Source of the DNA: Porticoccaceae bacterium | GTDB lineage: Bacteria > Pseudomonadota > Gammaproteobacteria > Pseudomonadales > Porticoccaceae | Reading direction: 5' to 3' | DNA length: 34,609 nt | NCBI GenBank assembly: GCA_028822155.1 | Contig: JAPKEJ010000025.1 | Span: 1 to 34,609 of the forward strand | Part shown: in pieces, positions 26,886 to 34,609 of the stretch | Layout: every line of letters begins with the position of its first letter | Position numbering within the stretch: position 1 is the first letter of the stretch | Notes under the pieces: model-generated | Told to the model about the DNA's origin: nothing | The model's input: the letters and a program-made list of their open reading frames with translations, nothing else | Database searches by the model: none | Made by a program: the position numbers and the translations under genes

Positions 26886-28508
26886 TTACAGACGTGCAAC
26901 ACCAAAACTGTTGGGGCGCAATTTTCTGCAACGGCCTTCACGCACCGTCTCTAGCAACATCCCCAAGGTTTTACGCATGTTTCGTGGATCAATCATGCCG
27001 TCGTCCATCATGTGGCCTGAGGTATAAAACGCATCAGATTGGGAGTCGAAGATGTGCGCCATCATCTTTTCTTGCTGCGCCAGCATCTCCTCGTCTGCAT
27101 CTACGCCCATAGCGGCCGCTTTACCACGAGCTACCATAGACATGGTCTTAGCAGCCTGCTCACCGCCCATTACCCCCATTTTGGCGTTGGGGAAGGTGTA
27201 GAGGAAGTCTGGATCATAACCGCGCCCACACATGCCGTAGTTGCCGGCACCGAAGCTGGCGCCGGTCATAAAGGTAATGCGCGGCACATCAATGTTGCGC
27301 ACCGCCTGAATCATTTTCGATCCATGCTTAATCATGCCCGCTTGCTCAGACTTGGTACCGACGATGTAGCCGGTGGTATTTTGAAAGAATAATGCGGGAA
27401 TATTGGCCTGATCTAATAGCTGCAAGAACTGAGTAACCTTGTTGGCACCCTGAGGATCAATTGGGCCGTTGTTACCAATAATACCCACCGCTTGACCAAA
27501 GATTTCAGCCTGAATACAGACCGTAGACACGCCAAAGCGTGGCTTAAAGTCTAAGAAGTCCGAGCCATCAACGACTCTAGCGACCAGCTCACGCATGTCA
27601 TAGGGTGTACGATAATCGGTTGGAATGACCCCGGCTAGCTCGTCAGGGTCATAGATGGGCTCAAGGAACGATCGTTTGGGCGGTAATGAGCAGTTATCGT
27701 TCCATTGCAGACGATCGACGACTTCACGGCATATTTGCAGCCCCTGACCGTCGTTCTCCGCAAGGTATTCAGCCAAGCCCGAGATCGTCGCATGCATTTC
27801 TGCTCCGCCTAGCTCCTCTTCGGTGGCTATTTCACCAGTAGCTGCCTTAAGCAGCGGCGGCCCAGCCAAAAAAGCCCGTCCCCTACCCTTAATGGCAATA
27901 ACATAGTCACTGAGGCCTGGCATATAAGCACCGCCAGCGGTAGATGAGCCATGCAGTATGGAGATCACCGGGATACCAGCTTTACTCAACTGTGCGAGGG
28001 AGCCAAATAACGCACCCCCGACACTAAAGCCCTCTACGGTGTAGTTCATTAGATCGCCACCAGCACTCTCTACTAGGTGAACAAAGGGTAATTTTTGTTC
28101 CAGAGAGATTTGCTCAGCGCGACGAATTCTATAACCGCCCGCAGTGGTTAAGGAGCCAGCTAAAATACCGCTGTCATCAACCACCACAACACAGCGCACA
28201 CCGGAAATAAAGCCAATACCCGAGATAACCGTTGATCCAGGGATAGATTTTTCTTCTTTCTTGGTATCGACCATGTAACCGGCAATGTTGCCGATTTCTA
28301 AAAAAGGCATACCGGGGTCGAGTAGGCGGGCTAAACGCTCACGCGGTGTTAGCTGTCCACGGGCATCAAAACGTGGCTTGCGCTTCTCGGAGATTGCACG
28401 GGCCCGGCCATTGAGTTCATTGAGCCTATCAACCAGCTCTAGCATTTCTTTGCGCTGACGCAAAAAGGTCTCTGAGCTGGTGTTTATTTTTGAGGAAAAT
28501 ACTGCCAT
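26886..28508 (-). CDS. Acyl-CoA carboxylase beta subunit (carboxyltransferase; MCC/GCC-like)
   Basis: 540 residues, the length of methylcrotonyl/geranyl-CoA carboxylase beta subunits. ESAGGDLMNY and HGSSTAGGAYMPGLSD (N-terminal half, acyl-CoA site) and NTTGYIVG, GASFGAGNYGMCGRGYDP, GVMGGEQAA (C-terminal half, biotin site) are conserved. It transfers CO2 from biotin to the gamma-methyl of a 3-methyl-2-enoyl-CoA. Phe419 precedes GAGNYGMCG, as in methylcrotonyl-type enzymes; geranyl-type enzymes are, as I recall, described with a small residue in this pocket. If so, the substrate is short-branched. GGAG precedes the ATG. The gene follows atuA by 34 bases. Confidence 0.92.
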   Translation of the reverse strand: MAVFSSKINTSSETFLRQRKEMLELVDRLNELNGRARAISEKRKPRFDARGQLTPRERLARLLDPGMPFLEIGNIAGYMVDTKKEEKSIPGSTVISGIGFISGVRCVVVVDDSGILAGSLTTAGGYRIRRAEQISLEQKLPFVHLVESAGGDLMNYTVEGFSVGGALFGSLAQLSKAGIPVISILHGSSTAGGAYMPGLSDYVIAIKGRGRAFLAGPPLLKAATGEIATEEELGGAEMHATISGLAEYLAENDGQGLQICREVVDRLQWNDNCSLPPKRSFLEPIYDPDELAGVIPTDYRTPYDMRELVARVVDGSDFLDFKPRFGVSTVCIQAEIFGQAVGIIGNNGPIDPQGANKVTQFLQLLDQANIPALFFQNTTGYIVGTKSEQAGMIKHGSKMIQAVRNIDVPRITFMTGASFGAGNYGMCGRGYDPDFLYTFPNAKMGVMGGEQAAKTMSMVARGKAAAMGVDADEEMLAQQEKMMAHIFDSQSDAFYTSGHMMDDGMIDPRNMRKTLGMLLETVREGRCRKLRPNSFGVARL

Positions 28509-28542
28509 ATGGCTGTCTCCATCTATCTTTTAAGGTAATTTT

Positions 28543-30363
28543 TCAGGCGTTAACTTCAGCGGCAATAGCCTTACTGACCGGGATTGAAGCATCCAACATT
28601 AATTGACCGAAACCCTTCCCTTGAGCGTCGTTGCGAATACTCGCCATACCGCCGCCACCCAACACATCATGGATCAAAAAGTTAATCGCGTTGGTACCTG
28701 GCATGAGGTAGCGCTCGACGTAGGACAGGCTTTGTTGCGTGGCACCCTCGGGTAAAAAGTGTGCGAAGCGCTCTGCCACGGCCTGTTCGTTCAAGGCGGC
28801 ATAAATGTAAGGAAGATACTCAGGCTTACGGGCAATGATGCCAACATTAGCCTTATTGCCTTTGTCACCGCTGCGAGCCAGCGCCAGCTTAATGAGGGAC
28901 ACATTCACGGTGTTGCTATCCAAGGGCGCGCTGGGCGCCTGTGGGCGCTCGATGAGGGCTCGATTTAGCGGAGCTCCCAGAGCGTCTGGGCAGTCAATAT
29001 AGGCGCCGTCGAGCTCGATCTGAATCGGCATATTGCCTTTAGGTAGTAAAAAGGAAAACAGCCTTACTACTGGGGATGGTTTGGGCCTCGCCCCAGCGAA
29101 GCCAGACAAACCCGGTGGTGTCGCCAAGCCAAGACCCACGCATTCTTTTAACAGTATGCCGATACCCGCAGGATCTGCGTGTTTTACGGCAATCTTCATA
29201 GACAGTTCTCGACAATTGGCCACAGCCGCATTAGCGCCATACTGACTTTCAGCGCCAATTAACTCGACACTAGTTTCACTATAATCCTCTAAACCAAACA
29301 TTTTTAGCGTTCTTCGTGACGCAGTAAAAATAGCAGCAGCCAGCTTATTAGCCTTTTTATCGGCATCAAAACCATAAAAGGTCATAGTTGTCCCGCCACG
29401 AAACTGATCAGCGTAGGTGCTACAGACTTTATAGGTGTCTGGTGCAGGCAAACCAGTGGCGCCCGTCACTTCGACAAGATTTTCACCAATCTCAGTTAAT
29501 GTCACGTTGGAGAAGTCGCAAACAACATCCGGTAATATATAGGCTTGGGGATCACCAATTTCATAGACCATCTGCTCTGCGATGGTGCCTACTGAAATAA
29601 GACCACCTGTACCCTCAGGCTTAGAACAGACAAAGCTACCATCTGTTTTAATTGCTGCAATTGGATAGCCAATATTCTCAAGATTGTTAGATAGCTCCCA
29701 ATCAGTGAAGTTGCCCCCAGTTGCCTGTGGCCCGCACTCTAAGATATGACCAGCAAGAGAACCCATAGCCAACTGATCAAGATCATCACGGCCCCAGCCA
29801 AATACGTCGATACAAGCACCCAGAGTGACTGCGCTGTCTACACAGCGCCCGGTAACCACAATATCCGCGCCCTCTTTCAGCGCCCGAGCGATCGGAAAGG
29901 CACCCAAATAGGCATTAATACTGGCGACTTTTTCTACATCAGGAAAATCATCACCAGAAAACATTTCTTTGTAACCTTGGGCTGCCACTTTATCTCGCTG
30001 GCTAATCATGTCATCGCCCAATATACAGGCAACTTTGAGGCTTAACCCTAAGTCAGCAATCGCACCGCGTAGCGCATTAGCGCATGCCTGAGGATTGACA
30101 CCGCCGGCATTGGATACAATACGCACACCCTGACGAGCAATTTCTTTGAGGTTGGGTTTCATTGCCGCACTGACAAAATCTAAGGCATAGCCAGCGTCTG
30201 GGTTTTTAGCCCGGGCACGCGCCATAATCGACATAGTGATTTCGGCAAGATAGTCATAGACAATAAAGTCTACGTTTTCATCTTTCAGTAATTGCGGCGT
30301 CGCTCGCGCAGCATCGCCCCAAAAGCCGCTAGCACCTGCAATACGAATCATTTTCTCACTCAT
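28543..30363 (-). CDS. atuA: AtuA-family protein (acyclic terpene utilisation)
   Basis: 606 residues, with two parts. Residues 1-450 are the AtuA core (DUF1446-type: IRIAGASGFWGDAARATPQL, NAGGVNPQACANALR, VTGRCVDSAVTLG). Residues about 485-606 are the C-terminal AtuA domain with the hallmark ARSGDKGNKANVGIIARKPE and a GGGGMASIRNDAQGK end. AtuA is needed for growth on citronellol/geraniol in Pseudomonas, but its reaction is not established. Here it heads the operon containing the carboxylase subunits, hydratase, GST and fadH, with a strong GAGGAGG ribosome site. No clear promoter was seen in the 115 bases before it, so transcription may also come from the MFS gene. Confidence 0.92.
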   Translation of the reverse strand: MSEKMIRIAGASGFWGDAARATPQLLKDENVDFIVYDYLAEITMSIMARARAKNPDAGYALDFVSAAMKPNLKEIARQGVRIVSNAGGVNPQACANALRGAIADLGLSLKVACILGDDMISQRDKVAAQGYKEMFSGDDFPDVEKVASINAYLGAFPIARALKEGADIVVTGRCVDSAVTLGACIDVFGWGRDDLDQLAMGSLAGHILECGPQATGGNFTDWELSNNLENIGYPIAAIKTDGSFVCSKPEGTGGLISVGTIAEQMVYEIGDPQAYILPDVVCDFSNVTLTEIGENLVEVTGATGLPAPDTYKVCSTYADQFRGGTTMTFYGFDADKKANKLAAAIFTASRRTLKMFGLEDYSETSVELIGAESQYGANAAVANCRELSMKIAVKHADPAGIGILLKECVGLGLATPPGLSGFAGARPKPSPVVRLFSFLLPKGNMPIQIELDGAYIDCPDALGAPLNRALIERPQAPSAPLDSNTVNVSLIKLALARSGDKGNKANVGIIARKPEYLPYIYAALNEQAVAERFAHFLPEGATQQSLSYVERYLMPGTNAINFLIHDVLGGGGMASIRNDAQGKGFGQLMLDASIPVSKAIAAEVNA

Positions 30364-30478
30364 ATTAATTCCTCCTCAAAATGTCCCAAACTGCACTCAT
30401 AACGCCATGAATAGTACTTTGCTATGGTTACTTAGTCTTTGGATTGTATGCCACCAACATTAGAGCCCATGCCAATCG

Positions 30479-31795
30479 TTATTGAGGTGAATTCGAAGAT
30501 GAGGACTTAAATTTACTTCTTTCAAGGTAAATCGAGGCGACAATAAAGCTAGCAGGTGCAGCGCAGCTGATAATATCAGCCGTCAATAGCGCCTTAGTTA
30601 GAGGCTCAAAAACTCCGTAGGAGGAAAAGGCATCACTAAGATAACCTGTCATAAATGCACCTATACCAAGACCCAGAAGATTGCAGGCTACCAGCAGTAA
30701 CCCCGTCATCACACCCCGCAATCGCACGGGAGTAAGGTCCTGCACCGTTGAAAATGCCGGACCATAAAATGAACTAACACTGAACATACCGGCCGCCATA
30801 CCGACATAAAACAAGACTGACGAGGCTGGCACGAACCGATAGGAGACTAACAACGGGGTTAACATCAGCATCAAATAGGCTAGGAATCTTACCCTACCAC
30901 CCTTATAGCGAGCCTGATACCAATCGCTAAGAATACCACCTAAAAATGTGCCAGCTGTGCCAAATATTATATAAATGAGCCCATAGGTGGCACTGATTTC
31001 ACCAAGACCAAAACCCCGCTCGCGCTCTAGCCAAACAATCACAAACTGGCCTGCACCCAATGGTATATGCAAAAATACTGCACCAAGCATGGTCCAAGCT
31101 AGGGCTGGAGTGGATTTAACTGCTGAGAACACATCAACGACTACCTGCCACCAGCCTTTACCGATTAAGCCCTCTTCTTGGTCTCCCGCTCCTGCAGCAT
31201 CCTGTTCCTCCATTGCACCGCGCTTTGGATCCTTCAGAAACAATAGGCCTAGGGCCAACATAAGCCCGATGGCACCCAAAAGAAGAAAGCAGTTACGCCA
31301 GCCGATCATCGGCCCGAGAACACCTGCAACAATAAAACTGCCGCCCGCCCCTAAGGGCACACCAAGATAATAAATACCCGTGGCTGTGCCTCTTTTTGCT
31401 TTAGGAAAGAGGTCAGCAATCATTGATATAGCAGACGGTGTCATTGCCGACTCACCGACACCGATAAATAGGCGCGCCATACCAATCTGCACAAAGTTTT
31501 TCGCCATGCCGGACAATGCCGTCAGAACGCTCCAAAGCACCAGGCCTAATGCGATTAAACGCGGCCGATGGACCCGGTCAGCGAGCGCGCCCATAAAGAG
31601 CCCCATAATGGAATAGAAGAAAACAAAGATCAGCCCTGTCAGCAAGCCAAATTGAGAATCGCTCAAGTTAAGGTCGGTAATAATAGCGGTACCAAAACTG
31701 GTAATTAAGGTCCGATCGACCATATTTAAAATATTAAGGGCTAATAAGAATACCAAGATTCCAGTTGCACGAGGTGGCGACTTAATTTGATCCAT
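30479..31795 (-). CDS. MFS transporter, spinster-like family
   Basis: 438 residues, 12 predicted membrane helices. VDRTLITSFGTAIITDLNLS at the first loop, motif A GALADRVHRPRLIA, and GVGESAMTPSAISMIADLFP (motif C-like region of helix 5) are typical of spinster-like MFS proteins common beside aromatic, steroid and terpenoid catabolic genes. A charged loop (KDPKRGAMEEQD) lies between helices 6 and 7. It is probably an inner-membrane importer or exporter of a lipophilic acid. It lies between the SDR and the atuA operon on the same strand, 150 and 115 bases away. Confidence 0.92.
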   Translation of the reverse strand: MDQIKSPPRATGILVFLLALNILNMVDRTLITSFGTAIITDLNLSDSQFGLLTGLIFVFFYSIMGLFMGALADRVHRPRLIALGLVLWSVLTALSGMAKNFVQIGMARLFIGVGESAMTPSAISMIADLFPKAKRGTATGIYYLGVPLGAGGSFIVAGVLGPMIGWRNCFLLLGAIGLMLALGLLFLKDPKRGAMEEQDAAGAGDQEEGLIGKGWWQVVVDVFSAVKSTPALAWTMLGAVFLHIPLGAGQFVIVWLERERGFGLGEISATYGLIYIIFGTAGTFLGGILSDWYQARYKGGRVRFLAYLMLMLTPLLVSYRFVPASSVLFYVGMAAGMFSVSSFYGPAFSTVQDLTPVRLRGVMTGLLLVACNLLGLGIGAFMTGYLSDAFSSYGVFEPLTKALLTADIISCAAPASFIVASIYLERSKFKSSSSNSPQ

Positions 31796-31945
31796 TCTGA
31801 GAATACCTATTTGATTGTTCTAATTTTTATACTAAGTCAACTCATCAAGCAACAAAGTAAGCTCAAGCTTGGCCACAGACTTAGCTTAAGATGCCAATTT
31901 TTTGATCAACCGCGCCAATTGTCGTTTAGAGCATCGCTATAAGTA

Positions 31946-32755
31946 TCACTTTTTAGGTATCCAAAATCTGCCCACTAAATCAGAAAATCCTTGAGGAAAA
32001 AGTCGGACCAAGATGTCAATAATGACAGCATCCTTGCCAACTAACAGGCGTTTGCGATTTTTAATCAAGCCACTAATAATTTTTGCCGCAGCTTTCTCAG
32101 GAGTAGTCGATGCTGTTTTATCAAACTGTTTAACGCTTTCGTTTTTTTCTAGTACCCCTTTTCCAAATCGAGCATTGCGCACTATATTGGTTTTTATACC
32201 GCCCGGATGAACGGACATGACAAAGACTCTGGTATTTCTCAGCTCTTGCATTAAGGTCTGATTGAGTCCTTTTACCGCGTGTTTGGCTGCGTTATAGGGT
32301 CCATTATTAGGGAATGGGAAGAAACCATTCACACTGGATATATTGATAATGTTGGCTTCAGGTCGACTTTTTAAATGTGGCAAAAATGCTTTGGTACCAT
32401 ACAGTACCCCGTAAAACACAATATCAAACACCCAATTGAAATTCTCATAGGAGATGTCATCGATACTCTCATTAGACCCTACGCCTGCGTTATTAATGAC
32501 AACATCCACATGGTTATGTTTTGCAATCACGTTATCTGCCCAAGCATAAACCGCGTCTTTATTGGCAACATCAACGATATGACAGCTTGTCTGAGTCTCC
32601 AAAGGAAGTAACTTAATAGTTTCTTGAAGACCGTTATCATCTATATCCGCAAGAGCAAGAATACATCCTTTTTCGGCCAACTGAATGGCGAGACATCGTC
32701 CGATTCCTGATGCTGCGCCTGTTAACGCAACTACTTTCCCGCTCAAATTCTTCAC
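31946..32755 (-). CDS. SDR-family oxidoreductase
   Basis: 269 residues, classical short-chain dehydrogenase. TGAASGIGR (12-20), NNAGV (88-92), the catalytic Ser140/141, Tyr154 and Lys158 (YNAAK) are present. Asp37 and Asp39 (ALADIDD) suggest NAD rather than NADP. The start is GTG with GGGG about 9 bases upstream. It begins 29 bases after the monooxygenase gene and is probably co-transcribed. It likely oxidises an alcohol to the ketone that the Baeyer-Villiger-type enzyme uses, or the alcohol produced after ester cleavage. A helical hydrophobic C-terminus (IIDILVRLFPQGFSDL) could touch the membrane. Confidence 0.9.
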   Translation of the reverse strand: MKNLSGKVVALTGAASGIGRCLAIQLAEKGCILALADIDDNGLQETIKLLPLETQTSCHIVDVANKDAVYAWADNVIAKHNHVDVVINNAGVGSNESIDDISYENFNWVFDIVFYGVLYGTKAFLPHLKSRPEANIINISSVNGFFPFPNNGPYNAAKHAVKGLNQTLMQELRNTRVFVMSVHPGGIKTNIVRNARFGKGVLEKNESVKQFDKTASTTPEKAAAKIISGLIKNRKRLLVGKDAVIIDILVRLFPQGFSDLVGRFWIPKK

Positions 32756-32784
32756 TTTTGGTACCCCACCCAGAAAATCGTTGA

Positions 32785-34275
32785 TTAGTTAGCTAGTGCT
32801 TCTGCTTCAGCAAGGTGCTCACCCGCGCGATTAAACTCTATAGATTCATCTTGCAATGAACCCAGTTTCAGCGACAAAAAGTCCAAGAAATAGTTTTGGT
32901 AGAGTTTCCAGGGTTTGTGATCCCCTTGCTTGGGCAGTAGGTGAACGGAGCGCTGCACGTATCCTGAAGTGAAGTCGAGCGCCAGTTCCGACTCCATGCT
33001 GGCATCGCGCACTCTTGCTACGCAGTAGTCCTGGTTAGCACTATCCATATGATTTAGTAGACGGCAAACGTAGGCGTGTATGAGATCTGCTTTTAGCGTC
33101 CAGGAAGCATTGGTATACCCAGTGGTATTTGACATATTAGGCACATCACTAAGCAGCATGCCCTTATAAGTGAATGAATTCGGATAATCCACCGGTTTGC
33201 CATCAACAATGATTGGCGTGTCATTCGGGTCTCGTAAAATCAGGCCTGTAGCGGTAATAATAATATCGGCTTGAAGCGTTTCACCTGATTTCAATTGGAT
33301 GCCGGTTTCCGTAAAACTCTCAATGTGGTCGGTAACAATCGAAATATCCCCCCTGTTGATACCTTTAAACATATCGCCGTCGGTGACCGCACACAGCCTT
33401 TCATCCCAAGGGTTATATTTTGGGGTGAAGTGTTTTTCAACTAAGGAGTTATCGTCCAATTGCATTGATACGCCCTTTAGCAATAAGTTCTTAATCCATT
33501 TTGGTCGGGATTTGCTCATCCTAAAAAAGGCAGCGCCAAAGACAACTTTTTTGGTCCGAGTAATTGAGTAGGCCAATCTCTTGGGTAATATTGCTCTTAA
33601 CCTATTCGCCCCTTTATCTTCAGTCGGTATAGCAGCCATGTAACTGGGAGATCGTTGTAGCATGGTCACATGCGCGGCCTTGTCGGTCATGGCGGGTACT
33701 AAGGTGACAGCTGTTGCACCACTACCTATAACAACAACCTTTTTCCCAGCATAATCAAAGTTCTCCGGCCAAAATTGAGGATGAACCACTTGGCCCTTAA
33801 AGTGTTCAGATCCCTTGAAATCAGGTGTGTAGCCTTTGTCGTAGTTGTAATAGCCAGCACAGCTCATTACAAAGTTGGCAAAAATTCGTTTAGTGCTGCC
33901 ATCACTTTTTTCAATATCTAAAGTCCATCTTGCCTCTACACTTGACCAGGAAGAACGTACTAACTTTTGCTGAAACTGAATGTGTTTCTCAATATCATTT
34001 TCTTTAGCGGTTTCTTGAACATAGTCTCGAATGGAATCACCGGGCGCTATTGACTTGTCCGTTGGCCAAGGCTTGAAGGCGTAACCCAAAGTGAACATAT
34101 CAGAATCTGAGCGAATACCCGGGTATCGAAATAGGTCCCACGTGCCGCCAATCTGTTTTCGGCGCTCTAGAATGGAGAAAGTCTTATTTGGGCAGTTTTT
34201 CTGCAAGTGGTAGGCCGCAGAAATACCCGATAGACCCGCACCCACGATGACGACATCGAATTCTTGCATAGACAT
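32785..34275 (-). CDS. Flavin-containing monooxygenase with Baeyer-Villiger fingerprint
   Basis: 496 residues from the ATG at 34275 (AAAGG 7 bases upstream). A longer frame opening with TTG at 34365 is rejected because that codon overlaps the predicted -10 box. GAGLSG (12-17) binds FAD, GSGATA (184-189) binds NADPH. FKGQVVHPQFWP (159-170) matches the type I Baeyer-Villiger monooxygenase fingerprint FxGxxxHxxxW[P/D]. It would insert oxygen beside a ketone, or oxygenate another soft nucleophile. It is divergent from a TetR-like gene, with a shared operator region, and is followed by an SDR. A steroid- or terpenoid-type ketone is plausible; the substrate is unknown. Confidence 0.92.
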   Translation of the reverse strand: MSMQEFDVVIVGAGLSGISAAYHLQKNCPNKTFSILERRKQIGGTWDLFRYPGIRSDSDMFTLGYAFKPWPTDKSIAPGDSIRDYVQETAKENDIEKHIQFQQKLVRSSWSSVEARWTLDIEKSDGSTKRIFANFVMSCAGYYNYDKGYTPDFKGSEHFKGQVVHPQFWPENFDYAGKKVVVIGSGATAVTLVPAMTDKAAHVTMLQRSPSYMAAIPTEDKGANRLRAILPKRLAYSITRTKKVVFGAAFFRMSKSRPKWIKNLLLKGVSMQLDDNSLVEKHFTPKYNPWDERLCAVTDGDMFKGINRGDISIVTDHIESFTETGIQLKSGETLQADIIITATGLILRDPNDTPIIVDGKPVDYPNSFTYKGMLLSDVPNMSNTTGYTNASWTLKADLIHAYVCRLLNHMDSANQDYCVARVRDASMESELALDFTSGYVQRSVHLLPKQGDHKPWKLYQNYFLDFLSLKLGSLQDESIEFNRAGEHLAEAEALAN

Positions 34276-34364
34276 AAAATACCTTTCAAAGTTAACAAGC
34301 TCTGAGATTTTCGAATACTGATTTTGTGTTGACGCGCTACCGCTAGATTCAACCCATTCGCGCA

Positions 34365-34393
34365 AGCATAATGCCTATTCACGATTAAGTCAA
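34365..34393 (-). promoter_or_regulatory. Promoter of the monooxygenase operon
   Basis: On the minus strand TTGACT (34393-34388), a 17-base spacer and TATGCT (34370-34365). The -35 box lies within operator copy 1. The implied start leaves a leader of about 80 bases before the ATG at 34275. Confidence 0.6.
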
Positions 34394-34421
34394 AAGACTT
34401 AAATGAAGTCGTTTGACTTAA
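34385..34421. promoter_or_regulatory. Tandem TetR-type operators AAGTC-N4-GACTT
   Basis: Two palindromes, 34387-34400 (AAGTC-AAAA-GACTT, extendable to 7-base arms TTAAGTC/GACTTAA at 34385-34402) and 34406-34419 (AAGTC-GTTT-GACTT), have centres 19 bases apart. Outer arms TTAAGTCAAA and TTTGACTTAA also form a perfect 10-base inverted repeat. They cover the -35 boxes of both divergent promoters. Confidence 0.7.
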
Positions 34422-34441
34422 CTGGGTTGTTTTGGCATACT
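34413..34441 (+). promoter_or_regulatory. Promoter of the right-edge TetR-like gene
   Basis: TTGACT (34413-34418), 17 bases and CATACT (34436-34441). The -35 box lies within operator copy 2, mirroring the monooxygenase promoter. Confidence 0.6.
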
Positions 34442-34496
34442 TTACGGGCCTTCTTTATGAGGAGGTCAATTCAACAAAATGGTCTATTGAATCAAT

Positions 34497-34609
34497 ATGT
34501 CTTTGTCAGCCGCTAAGCAACCCAAATCCCCCCGCCCGAAAATCAAGCCGCTAATGGTGGATGTAAAAGCCGATTTAAGAGAGCGTCTTCTTCTGGTGGC
34601 AGTAAGACT
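34497..34609 (+). CDS. TetR-like regulator, N-terminal fragment (cut by window edge)
   Basis: ATG at 34497, open to the edge (37 codons). A basic, Pro-rich leader (SAAKQPKSPRPKIKPL) is followed by DVKADLRERLLLVAVR, which resembles the first helix of a TetR DNA-binding domain (R..LL.AA). An in-frame TGA at 34488-34490 limits the start. AGGAGG at 34460-34465 is too far away to serve it; ATG at codon 20 is an alternative start. Assignment rests on this short piece, the divergent arrangement and the TetR-type operators in the gap. Confidence 0.6.
   Translation, partial: MSLSAAKQPKSPRPKIKPLMVDVKADLRERLLLVAVR

Larger units (their letters stand above)
34276..34496. other. Divergent control region, monooxygenase / TetR-like gene
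   Basis: 221 bases holding two back-to-back promoters and the tandem operators described above. The monooxygenase leader (34276-34357) shows no further clear structure. Confidence 0.6.

Noticed and set aside
30378..30387. TetR half-site AAAATGTCC before atuA
   Set aside because: Only one arm matches and it adjoins the ribosome site; no palindrome partner is present.
34276..34365. N-terminal extension of the monooxygenase to a TTG at 34365
   Set aside because: The TTG overlaps the predicted -10 box, and the extension precedes the conserved FAD-binding start by 36 residues; the ATG at 34275 has a proper ribosome site.

Overview
The window reads as an accessory catabolic region of a Gram-negative proteobacterium, most likely a marine-type gammaproteobacterium. 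This is inferred from the TonB-dependent receptor, the lipoprotein signal, the Liu/Atu-type carboxylation genes and a FadH close to the E. coli type. Base composition is moderate and coding density is high. No tRNA, rRNA, insertion sequence, phage gene or CRISPR array was seen. Nearly every gene belongs to acyl-CoA chemistry, uptake or regulation.

Layout. 1-2733 (minus): a Crp/Fnr-type regulator followed by a lipoprotein alkyl sulfatase that runs off the left edge. 2866-5646 (minus): promoter, MaoC hydratase, HSD17B4-like SDR, thiolase and terminator, a compact (R)-type beta-oxidation module. 5917-8105: a POT-family transporter (minus) and a divergent hotdog thioesterase. 8320-10697 (plus) and 13302-10916 (minus): two convergent pairs of acyl-CoA dehydrogenase genes, each a large and a small type. 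13636-16915 (minus): acyl-CoA ligase, a small hypothetical ORF and an aldehyde dehydrogenase. 17615-20080 (plus): a TonB-dependent receptor, flanked on both sides by decayed gene remnants (a probable PQQ alcohol dehydrogenase tail and a thiolase piece). 20455-21066 (minus): a TetR regulator. 21243-30363 (minus): a six-gene operon, atuA-like, carboxyltransferase, enoyl-CoA hydratase, biotin carboxylase, GST, fadH. 30479-34275 (minus): MFS transporter, SDR and a flavin monooxygenase with a Baeyer-Villiger fingerprint. 34497-end (plus): the start of a second, divergent TetR-like regulator.

How the parts may fit (inference): an outer-membrane receptor and inner-membrane transporters import a hydrophobic substrate, perhaps released by the sulfatase. 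The monooxygenase, SDR and aldehyde dehydrogenase oxidise it, the ligase makes the CoA ester, and the paired dehydrogenases, hydratases, SDR and thiolase shorten the chain. The biotin carboxylase complex with AtuA handles a beta-methyl branch, and FadH removes conjugated double bonds. A methyl-branched unsaturated isoprenoid or a sterol/terpenoid side chain would fit. The substrate cannot be read from the sequence.

The most notable non-coding signals are two operator systems. One is an inverted repeat TGACA-N14-TGTCA with identical geometry in the tetR and TonB-receptor promoters. The other is a tandem AAGTC-N4-GACTT operator between the monooxygenase and the right-edge TetR gene, with two back-to-back promoters whose -35 boxes lie inside the operators.
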